Positions 7,415 through 16,809 of a DNA stretch of 32,824 nt are shown here, piece by piece; position 1 is the stretch's first letter, and the number at the start of each line of letters is the position of its first letter. Where the stretch lies: positions 1 to 32,824 of the forward strand of contig JAQVZQ010000006.1 of assembly GCA_028708095.1 (NCBI GenBank), written 5' to 3'. The notes beneath the pieces were generated by a model that did not search any database, was not told where the DNA came from, and saw nothing but the letters and a program-made list of their open reading frames with translations. A program made the position numbers and the translations under genes. Origin of the DNA: Dysgonamonadaceae bacterium. GTDB lineage: Bacteria > Bacteroidota > Bacteroidia > Bacteroidales > Dysgonomonadaceae.

Positions 7415-9613
7415 TTAAATTGCATCAATTTTTAATACCACACTGCTTCGGCGACTATTAACCACTGGATTAAAACCCACATTCATTAGAAATTCTCCTG
7501 AATAAATCTGTTCCTTATCAATTGGCGTTTGTGAATCATCATACAAGTTGATTTCTGTTAATCGATAAGTTTTGTCTTTATTTAATCCCTGCAATTTAAT
7601 CGGTGAAAGAGAAGGTTCAGCTAAAAATCTCCAATTGGTGAGATAATTAAACATCACACCTTCGGTTTTATCGTCGCTTAAATACATTATCGAAGCAAGA
7701 TCATTTTCGTAAGGGCTTGCTAAGCGATACATGTCACCATGCCATATCACGTCCTTAAATTCATCATAATTTCGAATAGTTTGTTGAGTGAATTTCATAT
7801 CCTTATCGCTGAGTTTATCAACTCGTATATCAAACCCTAATTTACCCATTGAAGCCACATCAATCCGATACTTCAATGGTTTATCGCTCCAGTTGGTTAC
7901 ATGGTTGCACATCGAAATTGCAGGATAATAATACGAATAGTTCCACTGCATAAACACGCGTTCCAGCGGATCGGTATTATCACTTAGCCAGAATTCAGTA
8001 AAATACTTCAATAAATCGTAATCAGATCGTCCTCCGCCTCCTGAACAAAGCATCATCGGCACAGTAGGGTATTTTTCTCTTATTCTTTTCAATACGTTCT
8101 CAAGACCTCTTACATATTCTACATATAGATGTGATTGTGAGATATTATTACGTTCCAAGTATTTTGAATGCCCGTTAAAAATGGGTGCATTACAATCCCA
8201 TTTTATAAATGCAAGCGTAGGATTTACTGTAAACATATCGTCAACTATATTATAAACAAAGTCTTGCACTTCGGGGTTGGTTAAGTCTAGCACTAATTGA
8301 CTCCTAAAATAAATCTCAGGACGATTTTCTTGACGTAATACCCAATCAGGATTATTTTCATAAAGCTCACTCTTTGGATTAACCATTTCGGGTTCAATCC
8401 ATATCCCAAATTTAACACCTTCCTTTTCAGCTTCATGCACTAAATAAGGAATCCCGTCAGGAAGCTTGCTTTTATTTACTTCCCAATCTCCTAAACCAGC
8501 TCTGTCATTATTACGAGGATATTTATTGGCAAACCAACCATCGTCAAGAAGAAACAAATTAACTCCAAGATCTTTAGCTCCAGAAAACAAACTCACTAAT
8601 TCTTCTTGATCAAAATCAAATTGAGTGGCTTCCCAGTTATTGAGTAATGTTAGACGCTCACCTTGCCCATCAAGCAAAGTGTGATTGCGAAGCCATTTTT
8701 GCAAATTCCTGCTACCCTTACCCCTACCCTCAAATGAAATTGTATAAATAAAACGAGGTGTTTCAAAAGGCATGTTTGGCTTAAGTTGATAAGCAGACTG
8801 GTAAGGATTAATACCTGCAACAATGTGCATGTTTTTAAGAACGTCCGTTTCGAACTGAAGAGAGAAGTTTCCATTCCACGCAATTTGTCCCATCAACACA
8901 GTGCCTGTGTTTTCTGTGGCTTGACCGTCCATTGATAACATAAAGTTGGGAGAGGTATGTAGGTTTTCTCTTGTTCCAAGTCTGCTCTCAATAGTATGCA
9001 TTCCTTGACGCAAGTTGGTCACTTCGGGTTGCATCTCTTTTGCCCAAGCACCATTATAACTTGTTAGGTAATAATTTTTATTAAAAAGATAAAGGTTCGC
9101 TGATGCATATTTATTTAAAGTCACATCCCCTTTCTCATTGTGCCTGATGGTTGTCCATTGTTCTATTACATCTTCCTTATTCCATGTTTTGTAGAATAAA
9201 TCAACAAAAAATGGATAAACTGGATCTTTTAATGTAATAGTCGTAAGGGTTGCACCATCTGATGTTTCTGAAACTTTATGACTATCATAAAGCAAATCCA
9301 ATGAATTGTTCCCATCTTCGTGTACAACAGCGATTGCAGGTTCCGTGAAATTGTTGTCTATCCCTGCAACAGCAAATGCATTGTTGTTTGATGCGGCTCC
9401 TTGCGACAGCAACTTAAACATTTTACCAGTTTCTGCATACTCTTGGTCCTTTTTCAAAGATTTACCCGTGTAAATAATTTTGAGTCGTTTATTATTGTCA
9501 GTTTGTAAAACTAATGCTGTATTCTGAGTTAGAATTGGGATCGTTATCTGTTGTGATGATAGCGAAAACGTTAGTGATAATAGCGTGATTAAGAGAGTAA
9601 TTTTCGTTTTCAT
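7415..9613 (-). CDS. Secreted alpha-galactosidase, glycoside hydrolase family 36
   Basis: This 732-residue enzyme has a Sec signal (residues 1 to about 20, ending LSLTFSLSS). Family GH36 features are intact: an N-terminal beta-sandwich region, then the catalytic (beta/alpha)8 barrel from about residue 325 with NNWEATQFDFDQE, LDDGWF (356-361), GIWIEPEMVNP (403-413), FIKWDCN (469-475; D473 is the expected nucleophile), CSGGGGRSDYD and WLSDNTDPLER (542-552; the SDNTD aspartates include the acid/base). The length is normal for GH36. The family removes terminal alpha-galactosyl groups from oligosaccharides or glycolipids. The signal peptide places it in the periplasm or outside. It is transcribed alone on the same strand as the two ceramidase-family genes, 1.1 kb upstream of them, across a repeat region. 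The start ATG directly precedes the signal peptide. Confidence 0.92.
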   Translation of the reverse strand: MKTKITLLITLLSLTFSLSSQQITIPILTQNTALVLQTDNNKRLKIIYTGKSLKKDQEYAETGKMFKLLSQGAASNNNAFAVAGIDNNFTEPAIAVVHEDGNNSLDLLYDSHKVSETSDGATLTTITLKDPVYPFFVDLFYKTWNKEDVIEQWTTIRHNEKGDVTLNKYASANLYLFNKNYYLTSYNGAWAKEMQPEVTNLRQGMHTIESRLGTRENLHTSPNFMLSMDGQATENTGTVLMGQIAWNGNFSLQFETDVLKNMHIVAGINPYQSAYQLKPNMPFETPRFIYTISFEGRGKGSRNLQKWLRNHTLLDGQGERLTLLNNWEATQFDFDQEELVSLFSGAKDLGVNLFLLDDGWFANKYPRNNDRAGLGDWEVNKSKLPDGIPYLVHEAEKEGVKFGIWIEPEMVNPKSELYENNPDWVLRQENRPEIYFRSQLVLDLTNPEVQDFVYNIVDDMFTVNPTLAFIKWDCNAPIFNGHSKYLERNNISQSHLYVEYVRGLENVLKRIREKYPTVPMMLCSGGGGRSDYDLLKYFTEFWLSDNTDPLERVFMQWNYSYYYPAISMCNHVTNWSDKPLKYRIDVASMGKLGFDIRVDKLSDKDMKFTQQTIRNYDEFKDVIWHGDMYRLASPYENDLASIMYLSDDKTEGVMFNYLTNWRFLAEPSLSPIKLQGLNKDKTYRLTEINLYDDSQTPIDKEQIYSGEFLMNVGFNPVVNSRRSSVVLKIDAI

Positions 9614-9924
9614 AATTGTATGTTTTTAAATAAGAGATTTGTATTTTTTCAAAAAAACAAATTGAAATTTACTAAAGAATGAAATTACAAAAAGTTTCCC
9701 AAACAAATACTTTCTTTGATGGAATTTCTTAGGTTCATGACAAATTTAATGTAGTCTTATAAAAAATTGATAAACATGTTTTTCAATGAGCAATGTTCAG
9801 CGTCTTATCAAAACACCTTTTTTTACATATTTTCTCGTATATCAATGCTTAAATTGAAGAAAACAAAATTGTTCTATCGTTGCTCTATATGATAGTACAT
9901 TGTAAGATTCGTATCGACTTCATC
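9614..9924. other. Leader region of the alpha-galactosidase gene
   Basis: No gene is seen. On the minus strand TAAATTTG (9741-9748) matches the -7 box TAnnTTTG about 130 bases upstream of the start codon, but there is no convincing -33 TTTG at the expected distance. The rest is AT-rich with only short imperfect inverted repeats (TGATAA ... TTATCA around 9770-9815). Confidence 0.35.
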
Positions 9925-10358
9925 TTAATTTTCATACAAACCTTTAGCCTTACTCCTGTTAACAATAAAAACACCCATAAAAAACAATGCAATAGCTATT
10001 CACTTTAATGCGCCAAAAGTATCAAACCCCATAATTGTTACCGCAATGGTGGCAACGATGGGTTGAACATTGTTGTACATGCTGGCGACAGTATCTCGTA
10101 AGTTTTTCTTTCCTATCGGCACCATCAGATAGGTGAAAAAAGTGCTTCCCAATACTACAAATGCCATGTCTCTGTAAACATAAAATGGAATAGTTAAATA
10201 ATCGATGTGCAGAAACTCTGATTGACCAAATGGAAGATAAACGATGGAAGCAAAAAGAAACATCCACTTTAAATGTGACAGGAGAGTATTTCTCCACATT
10301 TTTTTTAAAGAACACAAAACAGATTGCATAACTGGTTTGTGCCATAAAGACTAAGAGG
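9925..10358 (-). pseudogene. Decayed C-terminal fragment of a DMT/EamA transporter
   Basis: This segment matches the C-terminal half of the intact EamA transporter at 15662-16582, in the same orientation and with very high nucleotide identity across about 420 bases. It begins in the middle of the gene (MAQTSYAI...), so residues 1 to about 165 are missing. Inside it, a short deletion in the codons for VTLMKW shifts the frame, and a GGA-to-TGA type change stops it after FGALK; after that stop, GVFIVNRSKAKGL is still readable to a TAA at 9925. It is a broken partial duplication that cannot make a transporter. The helicase gene and a small hypothetical gene lie between it and the intact copy. Confidence 0.9.
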
Positions 10359-10490
10359 ATAATTTTTGACTAAGATTTTTTTCAAATTCCACCTCAATAA
10401 TAAACACCCTTGTCTTTGGCTAAGGGTTGGCGATTACATGCTCCCATTGTAGACTTTCACCACCAATCTAAGTATAATGCTAAGCACACC

Positions 10491-10530
10491 AAAAAACCTT
10501 TTCTCTAATGATTTAGTGAAAAGGTTTTTT
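10491..10530 (-). terminator. Bidirectional-type terminator after the SNF2 helicase gene
   Basis: AAAAAACCTTTTC (10491-10503) and GAAAAGGTTTTTT (10518-10530) form a perfect 13-bp stem with a 14-nt loop. The T-rich end of the stem acts as the U-tract on either strand. It lies 37 bases past the helicase stop at 10568, so it most likely ends that minus-strand transcript. Confidence 0.82.
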
Positions 10531-10567
10531 AATTCCCATTATAAGAGTTGTTTTTCAAATCAACCCC

Positions 10568-13500
10568 TTACCCATTTTCTTTTATCAAATCAACAAGTTC
10601 ATTGAGCGACATCTTGGCCGATTGGTCACTACCTTCGAGTAGCGATTCTGCTAAGTTGCGTTTGGTATTGTGCAGTTGGATAATTTTTTCTTCGATGGTG
10701 TTTTCTGCAACAAGTCGGTAAATGGTCACAGGACGCTTTTGACCAATGCGATGTGCTCTGTCGGAGGCTTGATCTTCAACAGCTGGATTCCACCATGGAT
10801 CGAGATGGATTACAAAATCGGCAGCCGTCAAATTAAGTCCCAATCCACCAGCTTTCAAGCTAATAAGAAACAGATCACCTTCACCCTTTTGAAACTTCTC
10901 GACACTGCGTACACGCTCGGGTAACGTGGAAGAACCATCTAAGTATTGGTAATGTATCTTTTTTTCGTCCAATGCTTTACGTACAATGTCAAGATGTTTA
11001 ACAAACTGACTAAAAACCAAAGCCCGATGTTTATTCTCTTTCAACTCATCAATTATTTCAAGAAAAACAGCCAACTTAGATGATTTTATATCAATATTGG
11101 CATCCACCAAAAGAGGGTTGCAACTTGCTTGTCTCAGTTTAGTGATTTCTGCCAAAGCACGTAAATGTTTGGTACCTTGATTGCCCTCGCCCGACTCAAG
11201 GTTAAGCAAAGCTTGGCGACGCAAAGCTTCATAAAAAGCCATCTCGGTGTCGGAAAGTTGCACTTTTTTCACAATCTCTGTTTTGGGAGGCAATTCATCA
11301 AGAACAGCAGATTTTGTGCGTCGGAGTATAAAGGGCTTAATCAGTTTTCGCAACAGTTTTCTTGAATAATCACTGTCAGGTTTAATAAAAGTATCGGTGA
11401 AATGATTTAGATTGCCTAACAGCCCAGGGTTGATAAAATTGAACAAATTCCATATTTCACCTAAATGGTTTTGAAGGGGAGTACCCGTTAGTGCCAAACG
11501 GAACTTCCCTTGTAATTGCATGATGGCTTTTGATGTTTTGGTGGTATTATTTTTAATAATATGCGCCTCATCGAGCACAATGGTTGCAAATTCTTTCTCT
11601 GCAAACATTTTTTCTTCTGATTGTAACAAACCATAAGAGGTAACTAATACATCACCAGAGCTTAATTCATTGATGGTTTGTTCACGGGTTGAATTGCCTA
11701 ACACCTTCACATTAAGAGAAGGAGCAAACCGCTGAGCTTCACTTATCCAATTGCCTATAACTGATACAGGACAAACCACCAAGGCAGGTCCCTCTGAAGC
11801 ACGATGTAAAAGCACCGCCAATGTTTGAATAGTTTTTCCAAGCCCCATATCATCTGCCAAGCAAGCCCCACCTTCAAACTCAGCCAATCGTGTCATCCAT
11901 CTATAACCATCTTCTTGATAGGGACGCAAATCTGCATGAAGAGAGCTGGGTATTTTCACTTCAAGACTTGTAGTCGAGGTGATTCGTTTTCTAAAACTCT
12001 TCCAAGCTTTATCAGATTTTAAGTCAGCCATCTCATCAAAAAGATCGCCCATAGCAATGGAAGCAAACTTATTGAGTTGAAGACCATTCTTCTCATTAGT
12101 TGAAAAAGAGTAAAGCTCCTCCAATCGTTTTTTCAATTCTTGTGAGAGCGCAATAAATTCGCCTTCTTTTAGTTCAATAAAACGATCGTGTCCGTTTTTC
12201 ATCAAACTCATCAATTGTTGGAGAGAGATCACAGTATCCTCATCTACTCTCAACTCCCCTTCCAGCTCAAACCAGTTTGTTTTAGATTTAATGCGCATTT
12301 TCAGATCTGTAAAACTTGCCATTGAACGAATCTTAAATCTCTCACCTTCTGGCCACTCAACCACACATTTATCTTTGTGTAAAGCTAACACATCAAGTAG
12401 GTGCAATGAATCCATTGGATTGTCAAACGCAATGAGATCGACACTCATATCGACACTTTCAAGCATTTGAATATCATTTAAAACTGCATTGGAAAACTCT
12501 ATTTCTTTTGCAAAATCTCGTTTCACCTGCCACTGTTCTCCATTCACATTAGTCATTAATACTTTACCTCCCACACCAGGCTTGGAGTAAGGTGGAATCT
12601 CGTTGAATGGTTTAACAAATAGTTCAGCTTTTAATCCATCTCCAAACGGCAGCAGTTGCACACGAATGCGATTATCAGGATCAACACTCTTCACTGTGAA
12701 ATGGGAGTTAGTAGCTGTAGTAAGCAAATCAGACTGAACTGTAACGTGCTTACTAATTTCGCCCAACAATTGGACTAACTTATCTTTACCTTCTTCGGGT
12801 ACAGCAACTTGTTGAGTAGTAAGAATACTAATGAGCTCCAAAACATTTTTGTCAAGGTTATACACTCTGTAACGTGTATTGGTTTCTTTCATTAAGAAAA
12901 TATTTGAATCATGTTCTTTAATATCAGATTCAATTATAAAGCCTTTTTTCTTCTTTGATACTTTCACCTCGGGCTTGGCTGCTACAAATTCTACTGGCAC
13001 ATCTTTGGTGTTGGCTAAGAATAGATAGGGATGACCGATTAATTCTATAAAAACTTGTTTAGTAAATTCATACCAATCAGAACCATAATATCCTTTGTAG
13101 TAATTGATACATCTGGCAATCCTCAAATCTTTATCAGTCATACCATTTGCTTTACCTTCGTAAAAGTTTTTCATTGCCACATTGCGCCCCGCACTCCACA
13201 CGCCATTTGCATTTCGTGTTTGTAAAATGGGTTTAATATCAAAGTTGTTGGGTTCAAACGTATAAACGATGCGAAATTTGTTTTCTATAGCTACTCCCAC
13301 ATTCGTCTTTTTATTGACACCACCCAATGCGTTAAAAATCAGATTGAGCGATTTTTCCCAACTTTCAACTTTGCTTATTAGAGAAGCTACAGGTTTGTAG
13401 GACATTTTTGAGGCAATTTGCGCATAACATTTCTCTGTCTCGGAGTCTCCAAACCACTCATTAACTACATAAGCAGCCTCATAAGCCATTAAATAATTTC

Positions 13501-14659
13501 CTGCCTGATAAGATTTTTCAATAATATTTATAATATGTCTTTTAATAGATATTGATGGCGTAAGTTCGGCCAAATAAGCAACACCAATTAAAACAAAAGT
13601 GTAAAAATTGGATGAAGACTTTATTTTTTCAAATAATTCACTTGACAAAGAGTCCCTCTCTTTTTTCTTATTTAGAATGTTATACATAACTGCTTTAAAG
13701 AAGTAATTCAAATCGGCACTATCCAACTGATTGTAATTATTCAATATTTTCTGAGCACGAGCAGCAGTTTTTACAGGATCAACACATAATAAAAGTGTTG
13801 TGTAGAAATAGTTTTGATAAACTGACGGAAGATAATGAATGCCTTTATGCACTTTTCTCAAATGCTTAAGCTCCTCATCAAAAAGCTTGAGAGAAGTGTC
13901 AAAATCTCGTTGCATAAGATGATGTATTGCATTTATCGATACAGCGTCTTTTTTATTTATGAAATTGAAAACAAAACCAAAATCTCCTTCATATAACTTG
14001 ATATTAGACATTAAATCTGTTAGGAGAATAGTCTTTTCAGGTGAAAGCAATATTTCAAGTTGAGATCTCAATCTTTCAATATTTTTCAATGGATATAAAT
14101 TGAAAACTGTAACAGATAATTTACTCGAGAAGATTAAGTTAATAATATCACTATCCAACTTGTTGAAATTATTAACATACACGGGATAGTTTACTAAGTC
14201 CATTTCGTTAAACACCCCAACATTGTTTAACAGCTTATCTTTAATCCTTTCAGAGATTTTATTTTCATACAATAATGCGAACAGAAATTCTTTAACTTCG
14301 CTTATTTCTATTGTATTAGTATGTAAAAAATACCTGTTATAATGTCCAATCTTTTTTGCTGTATTCTTTTCATGATTAGTCAAATTAGAATAAACATAGG
14401 TCATAAAAGGGATTGTAACTTTATACTTCTCAAAATATCTGCTATAGCTATCTGAATTCATCTCTAACAATCCAGCATTGAGTGAACTATCCATAATCTC
14501 ACTAATCTGCTGAGAAGTATATTTTGTAAAACCTTTTAAAGTCTCTTTAATATCAGATACTTTATTAAAAGTTCCAGCAACTGCAAAAGCTCTCACAACG
14601 GGCTTTTCGAAGTCTGAGAGTTGGTTGTAAAAATTTAATTTCTCTTCTAATGAATTCAT
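10568..14659 (-). CDS. Large SNF2-family (DEAD/DEAH) ATP-dependent helicase/translocase
   Basis: This 1363-residue protein has a complete SNF2 motor in its C-terminal third: GGACLADDMGLGKT (Walker A, about residues 929-943), LDEAH (about 1028), LTGTPLQN, LVFSQFVKHLDI, the motif-V-like SLKAGGLGLNLT and ASDRAHRIGQ (about 1295-1305), and a C-terminal FIHLDPWW-like segment. SNF2 proteins translocate on double-stranded DNA and remodel bound complexes; bacterial relatives include RapA/HepA and stand-alone Rad54-like enzymes. The first ~480 residues are mostly helical and I recognise no domain; residues ~480-900 look like the accessory region common in bacterial SNF2 proteins. There is no SWIM zinc finger and no nearby nuclease or methyltransferase, so a DISARM-like defence locus is not supported. 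It ends at a strong terminator and appears monocistronic. Confidence 0.9.
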   Translation of the reverse strand: MNSLEEKLNFYNQLSDFEKPVVRAFAVAGTFNKVSDIKETLKGFTKYTSQQISEIMDSSLNAGLLEMNSDSYSRYFEKYKVTIPFMTYVYSNLTNHEKNTAKKIGHYNRYFLHTNTIEISEVKEFLFALLYENKISERIKDKLLNNVGVFNEMDLVNYPVYVNNFNKLDSDIINLIFSSKLSVTVFNLYPLKNIERLRSQLEILLSPEKTILLTDLMSNIKLYEGDFGFVFNFINKKDAVSINAIHHLMQRDFDTSLKLFDEELKHLRKVHKGIHYLPSVYQNYFYTTLLLCVDPVKTAARAQKILNNYNQLDSADLNYFFKAVMYNILNKKKERDSLSSELFEKIKSSSNFYTFVLIGVAYLAELTPSISIKRHIINIIEKSYQAGNYLMAYEAAYVVNEWFGDSETEKCYAQIASKMSYKPVASLISKVESWEKSLNLIFNALGGVNKKTNVGVAIENKFRIVYTFEPNNFDIKPILQTRNANGVWSAGRNVAMKNFYEGKANGMTDKDLRIARCINYYKGYYGSDWYEFTKQVFIELIGHPYLFLANTKDVPVEFVAAKPEVKVSKKKKGFIIESDIKEHDSNIFLMKETNTRYRVYNLDKNVLELISILTTQQVAVPEEGKDKLVQLLGEISKHVTVQSDLLTTATNSHFTVKSVDPDNRIRVQLLPFGDGLKAELFVKPFNEIPPYSKPGVGGKVLMTNVNGEQWQVKRDFAKEIEFSNAVLNDIQMLESVDMSVDLIAFDNPMDSLHLLDVLALHKDKCVVEWPEGERFKIRSMASFTDLKMRIKSKTNWFELEGELRVDEDTVISLQQLMSLMKNGHDRFIELKEGEFIALSQELKKRLEELYSFSTNEKNGLQLNKFASIAMGDLFDEMADLKSDKAWKSFRKRITSTTSLEVKIPSSLHADLRPYQEDGYRWMTRLAEFEGGACLADDMGLGKTIQTLAVLLHRASEGPALVVCPVSVIGNWISEAQRFAPSLNVKVLGNSTREQTINELSSGDVLVTSYGLLQSEEKMFAEKEFATIVLDEAHIIKNNTTKTSKAIMQLQGKFRLALTGTPLQNHLGEIWNLFNFINPGLLGNLNHFTDTFIKPDSDYSRKLLRKLIKPFILRRTKSAVLDELPPKTEIVKKVQLSDTEMAFYEALRRQALLNLESGEGNQGTKHLRALAEITKLRQASCNPLLVDANIDIKSSKLAVFLEIIDELKENKHRALVFSQFVKHLDIVRKALDEKKIHYQYLDGSSTLPERVRSVEKFQKGEGDLFLISLKAGGLGLNLTAADFVIHLDPWWNPAVEDQASDRAHRIGQKRPVTIYRLVAENTIEEKIIQLHNTKRNLAESLLEGSDQSAKMSLNELVDLIKENG

Positions 14660-14900
14660 ATTATTTACTATGTGTGCTCAGTTTTTTATTTCACTCTTAT
14701 TTAAACCAATATTCAAACTGTAAAAGTACTTTTTAATATAGTAAATGACAAACTGGTTGAGAACATAACCTACATAGTTTTTGCAAGAAAACGCCAAATA
14801 CTGTGTTACTCTCGTTTTTGAAACAGCTATAACTAACTATTTATGTTTTTAACTTTGTGTGGAAACAAGGTGTCGAAATCTGATGATATAGTAATCTATT

Positions 14901-15512
14901 TCAAGGAGTTCGCAACGTAGAAGATGTAAAATGATCGTTAATTCTATTTGCTATTCTTTTAAAATAATTCTCATATGTCTCTCCAGGTTCCACAGGAATA
15001 GTTTCAACAGCCAACGAAAAGCTATCAAGTAAATTGTTATACTCATTAAATTTATGTTCCAATATTTTCTCGTCTCCTGTCTCCCAATATTCCCCCTCAT
15101 CTATAAGGTTTAATTCCGAGAAATAGTCTCGCTTATTCAAATAACGAAACAAATCTATTACTATTTTATGCACAGCAGATCCCGCATATTGAGTTTTAGT
15201 AGAGAGCATGTAAAGTAAATCACTCTCAGTTTGATGCTCCGAATTTCCATGGAACTTTAAAAGCATATGACTTGACATTCGATAATTGGATAAGAAACAA
15301 ATAAATATTGTTTCACATTCTGGAGGTGCAAAACTAATCCCATAAATATTTCCGTCATAAGAGTTCTCATCTTTAATATCAGATGGGAATTCCTCGTGAT
15401 ATACTTCGTAGTCCCATTTGAATACTTCTGCAATTTCTTTAACTTCAGTTATTAAATCAGCAAGAATTGCATTTTTGTTGAACTTTCCATTATAATGAAT
15501 GCTTAATCCCAT
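14901..15512 (-). CDS. Hypothetical protein, MGLSIHYNGKF family
   Basis: This 203-residue protein has no signal peptide or membrane segment. Its opening, MGLSIHYNGKF, and the layout of a short strand, an acidic helix (TEVKEIAEVFKWDYEVYHEEFP) and then GISFAPPECETIFICF are familiar from uncharacterised Bacteroidota proteins, but I know no function. Residues 64-95 look like a beta-rich core (ETIFICFLSNYRMSSHMLLKF), and the C-terminal part is helical and acidic. It lies 240 bases upstream of the SNF2 helicase on the same strand, with no clear promoter in between, and downstream of EamA by 150 bases. A -7-like TACCTTTG box lies upstream (15584-15591). Coding is supported by length, composition and a start followed by a family-like N-terminus. 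Confidence 0.7.
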   Translation of the reverse strand: MGLSIHYNGKFNKNAILADLITEVKEIAEVFKWDYEVYHEEFPSDIKDENSYDGNIYGISFAPPECETIFICFLSNYRMSSHMLLKFHGNSEHQTESDLLYMLSTKTQYAGSAVHKIVIDLFRYLNKRDYFSELNLIDEGEYWETGDEKILEHKFNEYNNLLDSFSLAVETIPVEPGETYENYFKRIANRINDHFTSSTLRTP

Positions 15513-15661
15513 GTTGTGTCCTATAAATGTTTTGAGTTATATCTTACTAAACTTTTTAATTAATACAAATCTGTAATTCTAACCAAAGGTAGTCAATCTA
15601 TTTTCTAATACTTGGAAAAATTAAAACAAATGACTGTTATGATATATCTCGAGTGTGGTTT

Positions 15662-16582
15662 TCAAATATTAGGAGACAAACCTTTTGCCTTACTCCTATT
15701 CACAATAAAAACACCCATAAAAACCAATGCAATAGCTATCCCTTTTAGTGGGCCAAAAGTATCAATCCCCATAACTGCTGCTGCAATGGTGGCAACGATA
15801 GGTTGAACATTGTTGTACATGCTGGCGACAGTAGGTCGCAAGTTTTTCTGTCCTATCGGCACCATCAGATAGGTGAAAAATGTGCTTCCCAATACTACAA
15901 ACGCTATGTCTCTGTAAACATAAAATGGAATAGTTGAATAATCGATGTGCAGAAACTCTGATTGACCAAATGGGAGATAAACGATGGAAGCAAAAAGAAA
16001 CATCCACTTCATCAATGTGACAGGAGAGTATTTCTCCACAAATTTTTTAAAGAACACAAAGTAGATTGCATAACTGGTTTGTGCCATAAAGACCAAGAGA
16101 ATTCCCATCAGATTCCTATTGGATGCACTGCTTCCTGCATCTAACTGGGTACTACTCACAATAATCAGAACTGCACCTCCACCTCCAATTATTACACCCA
16201 AAAGCTTTTTGAAAGTAATGGGTTCTTTTAAATAAAATGCAGAAATCACCATGGTGATGATGGGCAAAAAAGTGGTGACAATGGATGCATTGATGGGGGA
16301 AGTCATGGAAACTCCTGTGATGAATATAGCTTGATTAAAGACAATGGCAAAAAGAGAGGCTACAAACATTAGGAATAGATCGCGTGGAGGGACTTTCTCT
16401 CTTTTAACAAAGAAGGAAGCCGTCCAAAATGCTATCGCAGCTCCAGCCAAACGAAACGACACCAAAGATAAATATCCAATGGCACCAAACATCATAATGC
16501 TTTTTGAGAGAGGAGCCATTAACCCCCAAGCAATATTTGCCGTCAGCATGGCAAGATGACCTTTTATCTTTTCACTAATCAT
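15662..16582 (-). CDS. EamA/DMT-superfamily transporter
   Basis: This 306-residue integral membrane protein has about ten hydrophobic segments arranged as two EamA repeats of five: the first starts at GHLAMLTANIAWGLMAPLSKS, the second near NLMGILLVFMAQTSYAIYFVFFKK. PINASIVTTFLPIITMVISAFYLKEPITFKKLLGVIIGGGGAVLI is the typical end of the first repeat, and its equivalent YNNVQPIVATIAAAVMGIDTF occurs in the second. Members export or import small metabolites such as amino acids, nucleotide precursors or drugs; the substrate cannot be told here. A broken partial copy lies at 9925-10358. The stretch upstream contains the alaS terminator, so it has its own promoter. Confidence 0.9.
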   Translation of the reverse strand: MISEKIKGHLAMLTANIAWGLMAPLSKSIMMFGAIGYLSLVSFRLAGAAIAFWTASFFVKREKVPPRDLFLMFVASLFAIVFNQAIFITGVSMTSPINASIVTTFLPIITMVISAFYLKEPITFKKLLGVIIGGGGAVLIIVSSTQLDAGSSASNRNLMGILLVFMAQTSYAIYFVFFKKFVEKYSPVTLMKWMFLFASIVYLPFGQSEFLHIDYSTIPFYVYRDIAFVVLGSTFFTYLMVPIGQKNLRPTVASMYNNVQPIVATIAAAVMGIDTFGPLKGIAIALVFMGVFIVNRSKAKGLSPNI

Positions 16583-16647
16583 TTTTGAGGTTTAGATGAA
16601 TTAGCTTATTCTCAATTCATATAATTTTGCAGAATATATAAACAAAA

Positions 16648-16669
16648 GAGACGTTGCAATGAACGTCTC
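16648..16669 (-). terminator. Intrinsic terminator between alaS and the EamA gene
   Basis: GAGACGTT (16648-16655) and AACGTCTC (16662-16669) form a perfect 8-bp stem with a 6-nt loop. On the minus strand it is followed by TTTTGTTTATAT. It lies about 140 bases beyond the alaS stop and ahead of the EamA gene, and so separates the two transcripts. Confidence 0.75.
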
Positions 16670-16809
16670 ACTTTATTATAACACATAACAAGCCTTACGC
16701 TTGATGGTTTTTAAGTATTTGTCTTGTAAGCGGATATTCTTCACTAATGTTTAGAATAAGAGTAAAGCGCACTTAAGTTGTTAATCACTATGTCATTACA
16801 GACATTTAA

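Noticed and set aside
10568-15512. SNF2 helicase plus neighbour as a DISARM-like or other known defence locus
   Set aside because: No methyltransferase, nuclease, PLD-domain or DUF1998 partner is present; the neighbours are a transporter and a hypothetical gene.
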